Shown here one piece after another: positions 51,791 to 61,357 of a stretch of DNA of 64,000 nt; the stretch's first letter is position 1, and every line of letters begins with the position of its first letter. The notes under the pieces are model-generated. The model worked only from the letters and a program-made list of their open reading frames with translations, was not told the DNA's origin and did no database searches. The position numbers and the translations under genes were made by a program. The stretch spans positions 1 through 64,000 of the forward strand of contig RJMB01000014.1 of NCBI GenBank assembly GCA_003725585.1, written 5' to 3'. Source of the DNA: Halostreptopolyspora alba (GTDB taxonomy: Bacteria > Actinomycetota > Actinomycetes > Streptosporangiales > Streptosporangiaceae).

Positions 51791-52618
51791 ATGTTCCGCA
51801 GGGCCGAGCCGGCGGTGCAGCTGAAGACGCCCGCCCAGATCGCGAGGATGCGCGAGGCTGGGCGGGTCGTCGCCCGTACCCTGGACCTCCTCAGGTCCTC
51901 GGTCGAGGAGGGCATGAGCACGCTGGACCTCGACGCCATCGCCGACCGCAGCATCCGGGACGCCGGAGCGGTGCCCTCGTTCAAGGGGTACCAGGGGTTC
52001 CCCGGCTCCATCTGTACCTCGGTCAACGAGGAGGTGGTGCACGGGATCCCGAACGGGACCAAGATCCTGCGCTACGGCGACATCATCTCCGTCGACTGCG
52101 GCGCGATCCTCGACGGCTGGCACGGTGACTCCGCGATCACCTTCGCGGTCGGCGAGGTCAGCATGGACGACAGCACGCTGATGCGCGTCTGCGAGGACGC
52201 GATGTGGCACGGGGTGGCTCAGCTGTGGCCCGGAAAGCACCTCGGCGATGTCGGTCACGCCATCGACGGCCACATCCGCCGGAGCGGCGGGTACGGCAAC
52301 GTGCAGGAGTACGGCGGGCACGGCATCGGCACCGAGATGCACATGGATCCGCACGTGCTCAACTACGGCAAACCCCGCAAGGGAATGCGGTTGGCCGAGG
52401 GGATGTGCCTCGCGATCGAGCCCATGACGAACCAGGGCAGCAGGCACGTGGTTCCACTGGATGACGGGTGGACCGTGGTCACCCGCGATGGCCGGCGCTC
52501 GGCGCACTTCGAGCACTCGGTCGCGGTCACCGCCGAGGGACCGTTGGTTCTCACCGCGCGCGAGGAGAACCGGAAGAGGATCGCCGAACTCGGGTTCCCC
52601 GATCCCGACGGGGGCTGA
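51791..52618 (+). CDS. map: Methionine aminopeptidase, type I
   Basis: 275 residues from ATG 51791, one base after the adk stop. Metal ligands are Asp102, Asp113, His177, Glu210 and Glu241, and His84 (VVHGIP) is the conserved substrate His. The N-terminal extension is short and lacks the SH3-binding PxxP of the longer paralog. It removes the initiator Met from new proteins at the tunnel exit. Confidence 0.96.
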   Translation: MFRRAEPAVQLKTPAQIARMREAGRVVARTLDLLRSSVEEGMSTLDLDAIADRSIRDAGAVPSFKGYQGFPGSICTSVNEEVVHGIPNGTKILRYGDIISVDCGAILDGWHGDSAITFAVGEVSMDDSTLMRVCEDAMWHGVAQLWPGKHLGDVGHAIDGHIRRSGGYGNVQEYGGHGIGTEMHMDPHVLNYGKPRKGMRLAEGMCLAIEPMTNQGSRHVVPLDDGWTVVTRDGRRSAHFEHSVAVTAEGPLVLTAREENRKRIAELGFPDPDGG

Positions 52619-52726
52619 GCCGTCGCTGAGTCCGGTGGCGCGGTGTGGCGGTACAGTGGGCGCTGGATCACGCCGGCCAGGGGCCGTCCGGTCATGATGG
52701 CCGCGAGTGCGACGAGAGGGCGCGCC

Positions 52727-53173
52727 ATGTCGGAGAGTTCTCCGCAGATGCGGGTGTCGGACGCCGAACGCGAGCGCGTGGCCGCGATGCTGCGGGACCA
52801 CTTCGAACAGGGGCGCCTGGACGACGACGAGTTCAACGCTCGGCTGGAGAGTGCCTACGAGGCGCGCACCAGGGGGGATCTGGAACCGCTCACCGGCGAC
52901 CTGCCCGAGCGTGATCTCGCTCACGTTCCGGTGGAGGCTCAGCGGCCGGCCACCTCGGGGAACGGGGCGATCACGGCCCTGAGGGGCGCCTGGGGCGCAT
53001 GGGTCGGCGTGAACGCGGTGTGCCTGGCGATCTGGCTGGTGACCTACCTCACGGGGGTGGGGACGGCGTACCCGTGGTTCCTGTGGGTGGCGGGCCCGTG
53101 GGGGGTGGTGCTGCTGTGCGGCAGCATAGGACTCGCCGCCAGGGGCGGGAACAGCGGGACGCGCACGCGATAG
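52727..53173 (+). CDS. DUF1707 protein with two C-terminal membrane helices
   Basis: 148 residues from ATG 52727. The N-terminal 55 residues fit DUF1707: MRVSDAERERVAAMLRDHFE, then GRLDDDEFNARLESAYEART and the closing LEPLTGDLPE. This short helical domain is common in actinomycete membrane and regulator-associated proteins, and its function is not established. A low-complexity linker and two hydrophobic helices (AVCLAIWLVTYLTGVG and WFLWVAGPWGVVLLCGSIGL) follow. It lies between map and infA on the same strand but is separated from both by about 110 and 280 bases. Confidence 0.8.
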   Translation: MSESSPQMRVSDAERERVAAMLRDHFEQGRLDDDEFNARLESAYEARTRGDLEPLTGDLPERDLAHVPVEAQRPATSGNGAITALRGAWGAWVGVNAVCLAIWLVTYLTGVGTAYPWFLWVAGPWGVVLLCGSIGLAARGGNSGTRTR

Positions 53174-53193
53174 AGTCGCTGCCCCCGGCGAAC

Positions 53194-53296
53194 GTCGAGA
53201 GCACCACTCGGGACACGATATACTGGCGATGCCCATACGCGGGCTGTTGGGTCAGTCTGCCTACATTCGCATTCGTTCGTTGCGCTGGCGTATGCT
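53194..53296 (+). promoter_or_regulatory. Candidate promoters of infA
   Basis: TATACT at 53219 is a near-perfect -10 box, with GTCGAG at 53194 as a poor -35 (19 apart). A second -10, TATGCT at 53291, has TTCGCA at 53266 (19 apart). Between them is a CATTCG/TTCG-rich stretch. One or both probably drive infA-rpmJ-rpsMK-rpoA-rplQ. Confidence 0.45.
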
Positions 53297-53454
53297 ACTG
53301 CAGTTGACCTGATCTTCCAGCGTGCGCTTCTCGCGGGGTGGCTCTGCGAGCGGCCCCCACTCCACACACGCGCCCCTCGGTCTCGGCCGCCGGGCGGCTG
53401 GAAGCGCGTCGGGGTAGTCCAGTCAACTTAGTCGATGAACGAAGCGTGGAGGAC

Positions 53455-53676
53455 ATGGCCAAGAAAGACGGCGCCATCGAGATCGAGGGCTCCGTTATCG
53501 AGTCCCTACCTAACGCTATGTTCCGAGTGGAGCTCGACAACGGGCACAAGGTCCTTGCCCACATCAGCGGCAAGATGCGGATGCACTACATCCGTATTCT
53601 TCCCGACGACCGCGTCGTCGTGGAGCTGAGCCCGTACGACCTTACGCGCGGGCGCATCGTTTACCGCTACAAGTAG
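53455..53676 (+). CDS. infA: Translation initiation factor IF-1
   Basis: 73 residues from ATG 53455 with GGAGG seven bases ahead. S1-type OB fold: [20 protein letters not shown], then [20 protein letters not shown]. It blocks the A site during initiation. First gene of the alpha operon. Confidence 0.97.
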   Translation: MAKKDGAIEIEGSVIESLPNAMFRVELDNGHKVLAHISGKMRMHYIRILPDDRVVVELSPYDLTRGRIVYRYK

Positions 53677-53728
53677 CCCACCTCGCGCTGTTGGGCAGCG
53701 TCGGCGGTGGTCCGAGTCCGGAGAGACA

Positions 53729-53842
53729 ATGAAGGTCAAGCCGAGCGTCAAGAAGATCTGTTCGAAGTGCCGGGTGATCCGCCGGCACGGCACGATCATG
53801 GTCATTTGCTCGGATCCGCGGCACAAGCAGCGGCAGGGCTAG
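53729..53842 (+). CDS. rpmJ: 50S ribosomal protein L36
   Basis: 37 residues, [20 protein letters not shown]. Cys11, Cys14, Cys27 and His32 bind zinc, the C+ form. It lies 52 bases after infA, as in nearly all actinomycetes. Confidence 0.95.
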   Translation: MKVKPSVKKICSKCRVIRRHGTIMVICSDPRHKQRQG

Positions 53843-53923
53843 TACCCGCCCGCCGCACGGCAGGGCGGGGCGACTCCGCCGCGCGTCGCGGATCCTCGAA
53901 ACAAGTTCACAGTCCCGTTCCGA

Positions 53924-53956
53924 TCCCCCGTTCGGGGGACATCCTCCGGTCGGAGG
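53924..53956 (+). promoter_or_regulatory. Tandem hairpins between rpmJ and rpsM
   Basis: TCCCCCG/CGGGGGA (53924-53939) and CCTCCG/CGGAGG (53943-53956) lie side by side. They could slow polymerase or protect mRNA ends; a full terminator seems unlikely inside this operon. Confidence 0.4.
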
Positions 53957-54034
53957 CCGGAGCCTCGTCGGTTGGGCGATGAGAGGGCGGGGACGGGAAA
54001 GACCTCCGCAGAGTTCATGAAGGAGATCGCCCAG

Positions 54035-54415
54035 ATGGCACGCCTCGAAGGCGTCGACCTTCCTCGCGACAAGCGGGTGGAGATCGCGCTCACCTATGTT
54101 TACGGCATCGGCCGCACCCGCGCCGCCGAGACCCTGAAGAACACCGGCGTCAGTGAGTCGACCCGCGTGCACGAGCTCACCGAGGACGAGCTGGTCAAGC
54201 TCCGCGACTGGATCGGGGCGAACTACCAGGTCGAAGGTGACCTCCGCCGCGAGGTCCAGGCCGACATCCGCCGCAAGATGGAGATCGGTTCGTACGAGGG
54301 CATCCGGCACCGTCGTGGCCTCCCGGTCAAGGGTCAGCGCACACAGACCAACGCGCGTACGCGCAAGGGTAAGAAGAAGACCGTGGCCGGAAAGAAGAAG
54401 TCCGGCAAGAAGTAG
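54035..54415 (+). CDS. rpsM: 30S ribosomal protein S13
   Basis: 126 residues from ATG 54035, nine bases after AAGGAG; an upstream in-frame start at 53972 is rejected because homologs begin [14 protein letters not shown]. The lysine-rich tail contacts the P-site tRNA. Confidence 0.96.
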   Translation: MARLEGVDLPRDKRVEIALTYVYGIGRTRAAETLKNTGVSESTRVHELTEDELVKLRDWIGANYQVEGDLRREVQADIRRKMEIGSYEGIRHRRGLPVKGQRTQTNARTRKGKKKTVAGKKKSGKK

Positions 54416-54483
54416 TCCGCCCGGACGCCGCGATACGTGTCCGGAACCAAACAACGGACCGATGATCTTGGGAGTTCACTGGT

Positions 54484-54891
<408 letters not shown>

Positions 54892-54908
54892 CCCGCCGGC
54901 GCCGCCCA

Positions 54909-54970
54909 GCCTCCCGGCCCCGTGGGGCACCGGGAGGCCGTGTTCGCACAGGTCCCGCCGCCGCGGGACC
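54909..54970 (+). terminator. Two hairpins between rpsK and rpoA
   Basis: GCCTCCCGG (54909-54917) pairs with CCGGGAGGC (54930-54938) with an inner CCCC/GGGG. GGTCCCG (54951-54957) pairs with CGGGACC (54964-54970). They may set the ratio of rpoA to ribosomal transcripts. Confidence 0.5.
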
Positions 54971-55020
54971 GACCAGTGGCCGTCAAATAGCGGGCGGCCG
55001 TGGGAAAGGAATCACTGACC

Positions 55021-56040
55021 ATGTTGATCGCACAGCGTCCATCGCTCTCCGAGGAGACGATCTCGGACCTGAGGTCGAAGTTCGTCATCGAACCGCTCGA
55101 ACCGGGGTTCGGGTACACGATCGGGAACTCGCTGCGCCGGACCCTGCTGTCCTCCATCCCCGGTGCCGCTGTCACCAGCATTCGCATCGAGGGTGTCGAG
55201 CACGAGTTCACCACCGTGCCCGGCGTCAAAGAGGACGTCACCGAGATCATTCTGAACCTCAAGGGCCTGGTGATCAGTTCCGAGCACGACGAGCCGGTCC
55301 TGATGTACCTGCGCAAGCAGGGTCCGGGCGTCGTCACGGCGGCCGATGTAGCCCCGCCGGCCGGCGTTGAGGTGCACAACCCGGATCTGCACATCGCGAC
55401 CCTGAACGGCAAGGGCAAGCTCGAGATGGAGCTCACGGTCGAGCGGGGCCGTGGCTACGTCTCGGCCACCCAGAACAAGCAGGTCGGTCAGGAGATCGGA
55501 CGTATCCCGATCGACTCGATCTACTCGCCCGTGCTTCGGGTCTCCTACAAGGTCGAGGCCACCCGTGTGGAGCAGCGCACCGACTTCGACCGGTTGATCG
55601 TGGACATCGAGACCAAGCCGTCCATCCGTCCGCGGGACGCTGTCGCGAGCGCCGGCAAGACGCTGGTCGAGCTGTTCGGGCTGGCGCGCGAGCTCAACGT
55701 CGACGCCGAGGGCATCGACATGGGGCCGTCACCGACCGACGCCGCGCTGGCCGCCGACCTGGCGTTGCCGATCGAGGACCTGAACCTGACGGTCCGTTCG
55801 TACAACTGCCTCAAGCGCGAGGGCATCCACAGCGTTGGCGAGCTCGTCGCGCGCTCCGAGCAGGACCTGCTCGACATCAGGAACTTCGGTGCGAAGTCCA
55901 TCGAGGAGGTCAAGCAGAAGCTCATCGACATGGGCCTTTCCCTGAAGGACTCCCCGCCCGGATTCGACCCCACCAGCGCGGCCGACTCCTACGGTTCGGA
56001 GGACGACGAGGAGTCCTTCGTCGAGACCGAGCAGTACTGA
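55021..56040 (+). CDS. rpoA: DNA-directed RNA polymerase subunit alpha
   Basis: 339 residues from ATG 55021. The N-terminal domain dimerises and holds beta and beta' ([20 protein letters not shown]); the C-terminal domain, with [20 protein letters not shown], binds upstream DNA and activators. The tail is acidic and ends with ESFVETEQY. Alpha operon position is conserved except that rpsD is missing. Confidence 0.98.
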   Translation: MLIAQRPSLSEETISDLRSKFVIEPLEPGFGYTIGNSLRRTLLSSIPGAAVTSIRIEGVEHEFTTVPGVKEDVTEIILNLKGLVISSEHDEPVLMYLRKQGPGVVTAADVAPPAGVEVHNPDLHIATLNGKGKLEMELTVERGRGYVSATQNKQVGQEIGRIPIDSIYSPVLRVSYKVEATRVEQRTDFDRLIVDIETKPSIRPRDAVASAGKTLVELFGLARELNVDAEGIDMGPSPTDAALAADLALPIEDLNLTVRSYNCLKREGIHSVGELVARSEQDLLDIRNFGAKSIEEVKQKLIDMGLSLKDSPPGFDPTSAADSYGSEDDEESFVETEQY

Positions 56041-56106
56041 TAGACGTCGCCCACGGCCCCTGGTCGAGCGCCCGGCCAGGGGCCGCATACCGAGGAGAAC
56101 CACACC

Positions 56107-56622
56107 ATGCCCACGCCAACGAAGGGTCCGCGCCTGGGCTCCGGCCCGTCGCATGAGCGGCACCTGCTGGCGAACCTGGCGACCTCGCTGTTCCAGCACG
56201 GTCGCATCAAGACGACAGAGGCCAAGGCGAAGCGGCTGCGCCCCTACGCGGAGAAGCTGATCACGTTGGGCAAGCGGGGCGACCTGCACGCCCGGCGGCT
56301 GGCGCTGCGCCAGATCACCGACAAGTCGGTGGTGCACGAGCTCTTCACCGAGATCGGGCCCCGCTACGAGAACCGTGACGGTGGGTATACCCGTATCACC
56401 AAGCTCGGGCCGCGCAAGGGCGACAACGCCCCGATGGCGACGATCGAGCTCGTCGAGGCCGCCCCGGCACGCTCCGCGGCTTCCCGCGCGGCGGCCCAGC
56501 CGGCTCAGACGGATTCCACCTTGGAGACCGGCGAAGCGGCGGAGGAGCCGAGCGCCGAACAGCCGGCCGAGGCCCAGGTGACGGAACAGGCCGAGGACCA
56601 GTCCACCGACGGGGAGAAGTAG
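56107..56622 (+). CDS. rplQ: 50S ribosomal protein L17
   Basis: 171 residues. The core of about 118 ([20 protein letters not shown] to TIELVEA) is followed by a tail of 50 residues of Ala, Glu, Gln and Pro; the tail is disordered and of unknown purpose, though similar ones occur in other actinomycetes. Last ribosomal gene of the alpha operon. Confidence 0.96.
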   Translation: MPTPTKGPRLGSGPSHERHLLANLATSLFQHGRIKTTEAKAKRLRPYAEKLITLGKRGDLHARRLALRQITDKSVVHELFTEIGPRYENRDGGYTRITKLGPRKGDNAPMATIELVEAAPARSAASRAAAQPAQTDSTLETGEAAEEPSAEQPAEAQVTEQAEDQSTDGEK

Positions 56623-56647
56623 CGGCCCCGTTCGTTCAGCTGACCAG

Positions 56648-56675
56648 GCGCCCGATCCCCGCTGGGATCGGGCGC
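56648..56675 (+). terminator. Terminator of the alpha operon
   Basis: A perfect 12-bp stem (GCGCCCGATCCC with GGGATCGGGCGC) closes on CGCT and is followed by TCGTCTTTCG. It ends only 24 bases before truA, so truA expression must come from read-through or a nearby promoter. Confidence 0.8.
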
Positions 56676-56699
56676 TCGTCTTTCGTGTGGAGTGCTTCG

Positions 56700-57536
56700 A
56701 TGGCCGAGGACGACACCACCGGTACGGTCCGGATCCGCCTGGACATCGCCTATGACGGAGCCGACTTCTCGGGGTGGGCACAGCAGCCGGACCAGCGCAC
56801 GGTCCAGGGGGAGCTACAGGCGGCTCTGCGGCGGGTACTGCGGCTCGACAGCGCCCAGCTGACCGTCGCGGGGCGCACGGACTCCGGGGTGCACGCGCGT
56901 GGGCAGGTGGCCCACTTGGACGTTCCCCGAGACGTCTGGGCGGCCGACGGCGGGCGCCTGCTCCGGCGCCTGGCCGGGGTGCTCCCGCCGGACGTGCGGG
57001 TGCACGCGGTCTCCGAGGCCCCGCCGGGTTTCGACGCGCGCTTCTCGGCACTGTTCCGCCGCTACGTCTATCGGGTCAGTGACGCCCCGGGCGGGGTCGA
57101 CCCGCTGCGACGGCACGACGTGTTGTGGCACCGGCACCCACTCGACCTGGGCCGGATGAACGAAGCGGCGGCCGGCCTGGTGGGAGAGCACGACTTCGCC
57201 GCCTACTGCCGCAAACGTGAGGGAGCGACCACGATCCGGGAGCTGTTGCGCCTGGAGTGGACCAGGGAGGCCCCGCACCTGTACGCCGGCACCGTCCAGG
57301 CGGACGCGTTCTGCCACAACATGGTTCGCGCCCTAGTGGGCGCGCTGCTCGCGACCGGGGAGGGACGCCGTGGCACCGAGTGGCCACGTGGCGTTCTCGA
57401 CGCCGGTGTGCGCGACTCCGCGGTGCACGTGGTGCCGCCCCACGGTCTGACCCTGGAGGAGGTTCGCTACCCCGACGACGGCGACCTCGCCGAACGCGCG
57501 GCCGCCACCCGCAGGGTCCGAACGTTCGAGGGGTGA
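56700..57536 (+). CDS. truA: tRNA pseudouridine synthase A
   Basis: 278 residues from ATG 56700 (GTG 56685 is in frame). [15 protein letters not shown] holds the catalytic Asp61. [12 protein letters not shown] and RRYVYRV are typical, as is [19 protein letters not shown] near the end. It makes pseudouridine at positions 38-40 of the tRNA anticodon arm. Convergent with the next gene. Confidence 0.95.
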   Translation: MAEDDTTGTVRIRLDIAYDGADFSGWAQQPDQRTVQGELQAALRRVLRLDSAQLTVAGRTDSGVHARGQVAHLDVPRDVWAADGGRLLRRLAGVLPPDVRVHAVSEAPPGFDARFSALFRRYVYRVSDAPGGVDPLRRHDVLWHRHPLDLGRMNEAAAGLVGEHDFAAYCRKREGATTIRELLRLEWTREAPHLYAGTVQADAFCHNMVRALVGALLATGEGRRGTEWPRGVLDAGVRDSAVHVVPPHGLTLEEVRYPDDGDLAERAAATRRVRTFEG

Positions 57537-57584
57537 GGGGCGCCCCGTGGCCGACGCGCGGCGACGGGGCACGCCCGTCGGGTG

Positions 57585-59027
57585 CTACTCGTTCAGTGCC
57601 TCGTAGGGCACCTCGGCGAACTCGTCACCGACCTCGGTGAGGTCCTCCATGCTCCCCTCGGCGGCGCGGCCGTCGGTGTTGCTGGCGAGAGCGAAGACGA
57701 GGTACCGGTCCCACTGCGAACCGGAACCGTGTCCGGCGGCGAACTCCATGCGCTCCGTGCCGCTACCGTCCTTGCCGCTGAGCCCGGCGAACCACTCGGC
57801 GTTCTCCAGATCCTGGGCCTCCCGCGCGCTCGTGGCGTCCTCGGCGGTGGCCATGGCCGCCACCCCGGTGGTCACGGCCCGGGTTCGGTCCTCGTTGACG
57901 TAGGACGCCCGGATGATCTGCTCGCAACCGTTGTCGTCGAGTACCTGGCCGTAGCCGCCGTGCGCGGCGGTCCCGCACTGTTCGGTGTCGTCGGTGATGG
58001 CGAGTTCGTAGGTCTCTCCCGCGACCTCGACGGTCTCGGGGAACACGTCGCCGGGCTCGAGCGAGCCGGAGCCCGCCACGGTGTCGATTCCCGTGCCCCC
58101 CGAGCTGTTGGCGGCGAGCAGGAACGTCCCACCACCGGCGACGAGCAGTAGGGCGACGAACCCGCCGCCGACGAGCAGCATCTTGGTGCGGTTGGACGAG
58201 CCCTTGGTGTCGTCCGTGGCCAGCTCGGACAGATCGATCTCGGCGGTGGTACTGCGCTGGTCGGAGGACGCCGGGGCTTCGTCCCGGAACATCGGCCGGC
58301 CACCGAACGCGTCGTCGGTCGGTGGGGACGCCTGGGTGGAGGCGTCCCCGACGGCGTTCATGTTCTGGGTGGATCGCGCCGCGTCGGGCGGGAACGTGGG
58401 TTCGGCCGCGACAGCGTTCTCGGATCCGGGATCGTTCGCGCCTGGAGGGACGACGCGTCCCTGCAACGGTGGCGGGTTCTCACCGGGCGGCGCGCCGCCA
58501 CCCGGGGGTGGTGGCCCGGGGGGCGGCCCGTGCGTGCCTTGTGGGGCTCCCTGGGGCGGTCCTTGCGGCGGCCCCGGAGGCGGTGCCTGCGGTGGCCCCT
58601 GCGGTCCCGTGGGTGGCCGGTGTCCGGGAGGCGCGCCGGGGGGCGGTTGGGGTGGTTGCTGCGGACCGCCGCCTCGTGGCGGCGCGCCCTGCGGTCCGGT
58701 GGGTGGCCGGTGGCCAGGGGGTGCCGTTCCCGGCGCGCCCTGGGGGGGCCGTTGTGGACCCGAGCCAGTGGGGGGAGCCTCCTCGGGCGGGGCTCCCTGC
58801 GGTGGCCGCTGGCCGGGGGCGGGCAGGTTCGGACCCGAGGGGGGCGTCCCTCCCGGGCCGGGCTGCATCCCCGGGGCACCGCTCTGCGGTCCCTGCGGTC
58901 CTTGCGGTCCCTGCGGCCCCGGTGGGCGCTGTGCGGGTGTGCCCGGAGGTGGCGGCCCCTGTCCTGGCTGTGGTGGCGTTCCCGGAGGGGCGCCCGGTGG
59001 TCCGGGGGGTGGGGGGCCGCCCGCCAT
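57585..59027 (-). CDS. Proline/glycine/glutamine-rich single-pass membrane protein
   Basis: About 480 residues from ATG 59027. Two thirds is Pro/Gly/Gln text with collagen-like GPQGPQGPQ runs and twice-repeated PPGHRPPTGPQG. A short acidic stretch, one transmembrane helix (MLLVGGGFVALLLVAGGGTF) and a 160-residue extracellular domain follow, with one Cys pair (EQCGTAA and DNGCEQI). Topology would be N-in. The outer domain is not one I recognise. The same frame is open, with the same Pro/Gln composition, for 550 bases further upstream to 59576 yet holds no ATG, GTG or TTG, so the real N-terminus is unclear: a rare start, a frameshift or a chance extension. Confidence 0.7.
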   Translation of the reverse strand: MAGGPPPPGPPGAPPGTPPQPGQGPPPPGTPAQRPPGPQGPQGPQGPQSGAPGMQPGPGGTPPSGPNLPAPGQRPPQGAPPEEAPPTGSGPQRPPQGAPGTAPPGHRPPTGPQGAPPRGGGPQQPPQPPPGAPPGHRPPTGPQGPPQAPPPGPPQGPPQGAPQGTHGPPPGPPPPGGGAPPGENPPPLQGRVVPPGANDPGSENAVAAEPTFPPDAARSTQNMNAVGDASTQASPPTDDAFGGRPMFRDEAPASSDQRSTTAEIDLSELATDDTKGSSNRTKMLLVGGGFVALLLVAGGGTFLLAANSSGGTGIDTVAGSGSLEPGDVFPETVEVAGETYELAITDDTEQCGTAAHGGYGQVLDDNGCEQIIRASYVNEDRTRAVTTGVAAMATAEDATSAREAQDLENAEWFAGLSGKDGSGTERMEFAAGHGSGSQWDRYLVFALASNTDGRAAEGSMEDLTEVGDEFAEVPYEALNE

Positions 59028-59932
59028 GGGCGGTCGCTGGCCACCGGCCTGGGCGTCGTTTCGGGAGGGGGGCTGCTGCGCTCCGGACGGAGGCGGGGGC
59101 GGCCCGGGGACGCCGGGCCGCGTGCCCTGGGGCGGGCCGGCGGGTGGCGGCTGCTCGCCCGGTGCCCCCGGCTGTGGCGGGTGCGGACCGGACCGCGCCT
59201 CTCCGCCGGGGTGCGGACCGACCTGGGGCTGTGCCCGTTCGTCGCGCTCGTCCGGCGAGAGTGGGGGTTGCTGCGGTGTCGGGGTGGCAGCCTCCGGCGG
59301 AGGCTGCGGCGCGGCACCCTGGGGAGGCTGCCCGCCCCGGCCGCCCTGCTCGGGGTGGCCGTGATTCGGCTCATTCGGCTGCGGTTCGATGGGAGTACTC
59401 CGGAGACTGTCCTGGGGTGGTGGAACTGGATCGATGTCGACACGGAGCAGGCCGCACCGAGGGCCTCGGTGGCCGCTCCCCGGGGGAGAGCAGCTGTGAG
59501 TGCTGCCCGGTTCTCTGTCGTCGTTCTCCGGCTCCGGCGGCCTGACCGGATAGCCGTGGGAACCCGGCCGGGGCCGTCAGGGGGAGACCAGCGGTGACGG
59601 CGTTCGGTGACGGGACGGGGCGACGGTGGCTGTACGGCGGGGCCGTGTCCGGTACTCGTGCCATCTCGCACCATCGTCCGTCACGCCAGAGCATAGCTCG
59701 AATCGGCGATTCTGGGGCGGTTCGGGGGCGACCGGCAATGCCCGTCACTGAGGCGGTTCGTCGGGTCGCGCACCGAAGTGTCCGCACCGCCCTCACGTCT
59801 GCTATGGCGCGAGCACTCGGGAAACACGGCATAATGTGTAGAGAGCAATCGTGGATCGTGGTGCCTCCACTGGTCATCCCGTGCGCTTCGCGTCGTGTGC
59901 GCGGACGTTCGGGTGGGGTCTCAGCCCCCGTT

Positions 59933-59962
59933 TTGACCCGTAGCGCGCCGAAGCGATAGGCT
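59933..59962 (+). promoter_or_regulatory. Promoter of rplM-rpsI
   Basis: TTGACC at 59933 and TAGGCT at 59957 are 18 bases apart, a strong vegetative match, about 190 bases before rplM. The stretch 59577-59932 shows no gene; a CATAAT at 59830 could be a further -10 box. Confidence 0.75.
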
Positions 59963-60152
59963 GCTTTGTCGTTGTGTGTTGACTTGTCGTAGGGCCCCGG
60001 TCTCTCCTCGGGCGCCGATGACGCATCACCGTCCGCACACTCGATCTCCGGTCGGTCCCCAGTATGGGGGTCCGGCCCAGTAATCACGAGTTCCCCATCC
60101 CCGAGCGCGGGGATGGATGGACGCCCGCCGACTGAGACGAAGGCTTACGATC

Positions 60153-60602
60153 GTGCGCACCTACAGCCCCAAGCCCAGCGATGTCCAGCGTCAGTGGCAC
60201 GTCATCGACGCCACTGATGTCGTGCTCGGGCGGCTGGCTAGCCACGTCGCCCCCCTGCTCCGAGGCAAACACAAGACGTATTACGCGCCCCACATCGACA
60301 CCGGCGATTACGTGATCATCGTGAACGCCGACAAGGTGGGGCTCACCGGTAACAAGCTGGAGCAGAAGCGGGCGTACCGGCACTCCGGTTACCCCGGTGG
60401 CATGCGCTCCGTCGCCTACAGCGATCTGATGGCCAAGCACCCGGACCGCGCCGTCAGGAAGGCGATCAAGGGGATGCTGCCGAAGGGTTCCCTGGGTCGC
60501 CAGATGGCCAAGAAGCTCAAGGTCTACGCCGGTCCCGATCACCCGCACCAGGCGCAGAAGCCGGTGCCCTACGAAATCACCAAGATCCAGCAGCCCGCGT
60601 AG
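60153..60602 (+). CDS. rplM: 50S ribosomal protein L13
   Basis: 149 residues from GTG 60153 ([20 protein letters not shown]), normal length. Contains [20 protein letters not shown] and [19 protein letters not shown]. An early assembly protein; paired with rpsI in all bacteria. Confidence 0.97.
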   Translation: MRTYSPKPSDVQRQWHVIDATDVVLGRLASHVAPLLRGKHKTYYAPHIDTGDYVIIVNADKVGLTGNKLEQKRAYRHSGYPGGMRSVAYSDLMAKHPDRAVRKAIKGMLPKGSLGRQMAKKLKVYAGPDHPHQAQKPVPYEITKIQQPA

Positions 60603-60638
60603 GCGCTCGCGAGACGTTAAGGAAGTACGAGGAGAACC

Positions 60639-61151
60639 GTGGTCGAGCCCACCGGCATCGAAGACGTCGCCCAGGACTTCGAGGACAATCCCGACGAGTT
60701 CCCCACTGAGTACACCAGTGAGACTCCCGAGGCACCCGGAGGGGGGTACGTCCCGGCCGCCTCTGGCCCGAGCGCGGGCACCGGCCGCCGGAAGAAGGCC
60801 GTCGCCCGCGTCCGGATCACGCCCGGAACCGGGGAGTGGAAGGTCAACGGGAAGGCCCTCGAGGAGTACTTCCCCGACAAGGTGCACCAGCAGATCATCA
60901 AGGAGCCGTTGATCTCGCTCGGTGTCGAGGGCGGGTACGACGTGTTCGCGCGCCTGAACGGCGGTGGCCCCAGTGGTCAGGCCGGTGCGCTGCGTCACGG
61001 TCTCGCCCGCGCGCTCGCCGGGCTCGACCCGGAGAACAACCGGCCGACCCTGAAGAAGGCCGGCTTCCTCACTCGCGACGCCCGCGAGGTGGAGCGGAAG
61101 AAGGCCGGGCTCAAGAAGGCCCGCAAGGCCCCGCAGTACTCCAAGCGGTAA
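60639..61151 (+). CDS. rpsI: 30S ribosomal protein S9
   Basis: 170 residues from GTG 60639 with AGGAG six bases ahead. The first 45 residues are an acidic, Pro/Glu-rich extension found in actinomycetes; the core begins at [13 protein letters not shown] and ends with the invariant QYSKR, whose Arg contacts the P-site tRNA. Confidence 0.96.
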   Translation: MVEPTGIEDVAQDFEDNPDEFPTEYTSETPEAPGGGYVPAASGPSAGTGRRKKAVARVRITPGTGEWKVNGKALEEYFPDKVHQQIIKEPLISLGVEGGYDVFARLNGGGPSGQAGALRHGLARALAGLDPENNRPTLKKAGFLTRDAREVERKKAGLKKARKAPQYSKR

Positions 61152-61195
61152 CGACCGCAGGACCCTCATGTCCGCCGCGTGCGGCGTGACACGCC

Positions 61196-61238
61196 ACGGC
61201 CCGCCCGGGTCTCCCCGATGGAGGCCAGAGCGGGCCGT
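61196..61238 (+). terminator. Terminator of rplM-rpsI
   Basis: ACGGCCCGC (61196-61204) pairs with GCGGGCCGT (61230-61238), with an inner CTCC/GGAG, and T-rich sequence follows (CTGTTTCTCAGCGTTGTTTT). Confidence 0.7.
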
Positions 61239-61357
61239 AGCTGTTTCTCAGCGTTGTTTTGCCACGGCACGCCTGAGGCGACGGGATACCTTGGGGTCGC
61301 GTCTCACGCACCGTGACAGGTCAGTGGTGTTCTTCACGTAGAAGGGGCGAATGGTCC

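Noticed and set aside
53972-54034. Longer start for rpsM
   Set aside because: Family start is MARL at 54035, with a good ribosome site; the upstream codons have no homology.
58081-59597. Three long plus-strand frames opposite the Pro-rich gene
   Set aside because: They are Gly/Arg/Ala-rich mirrors of a proline-rich repeat on the other strand, with no domain and no ribosome sites.
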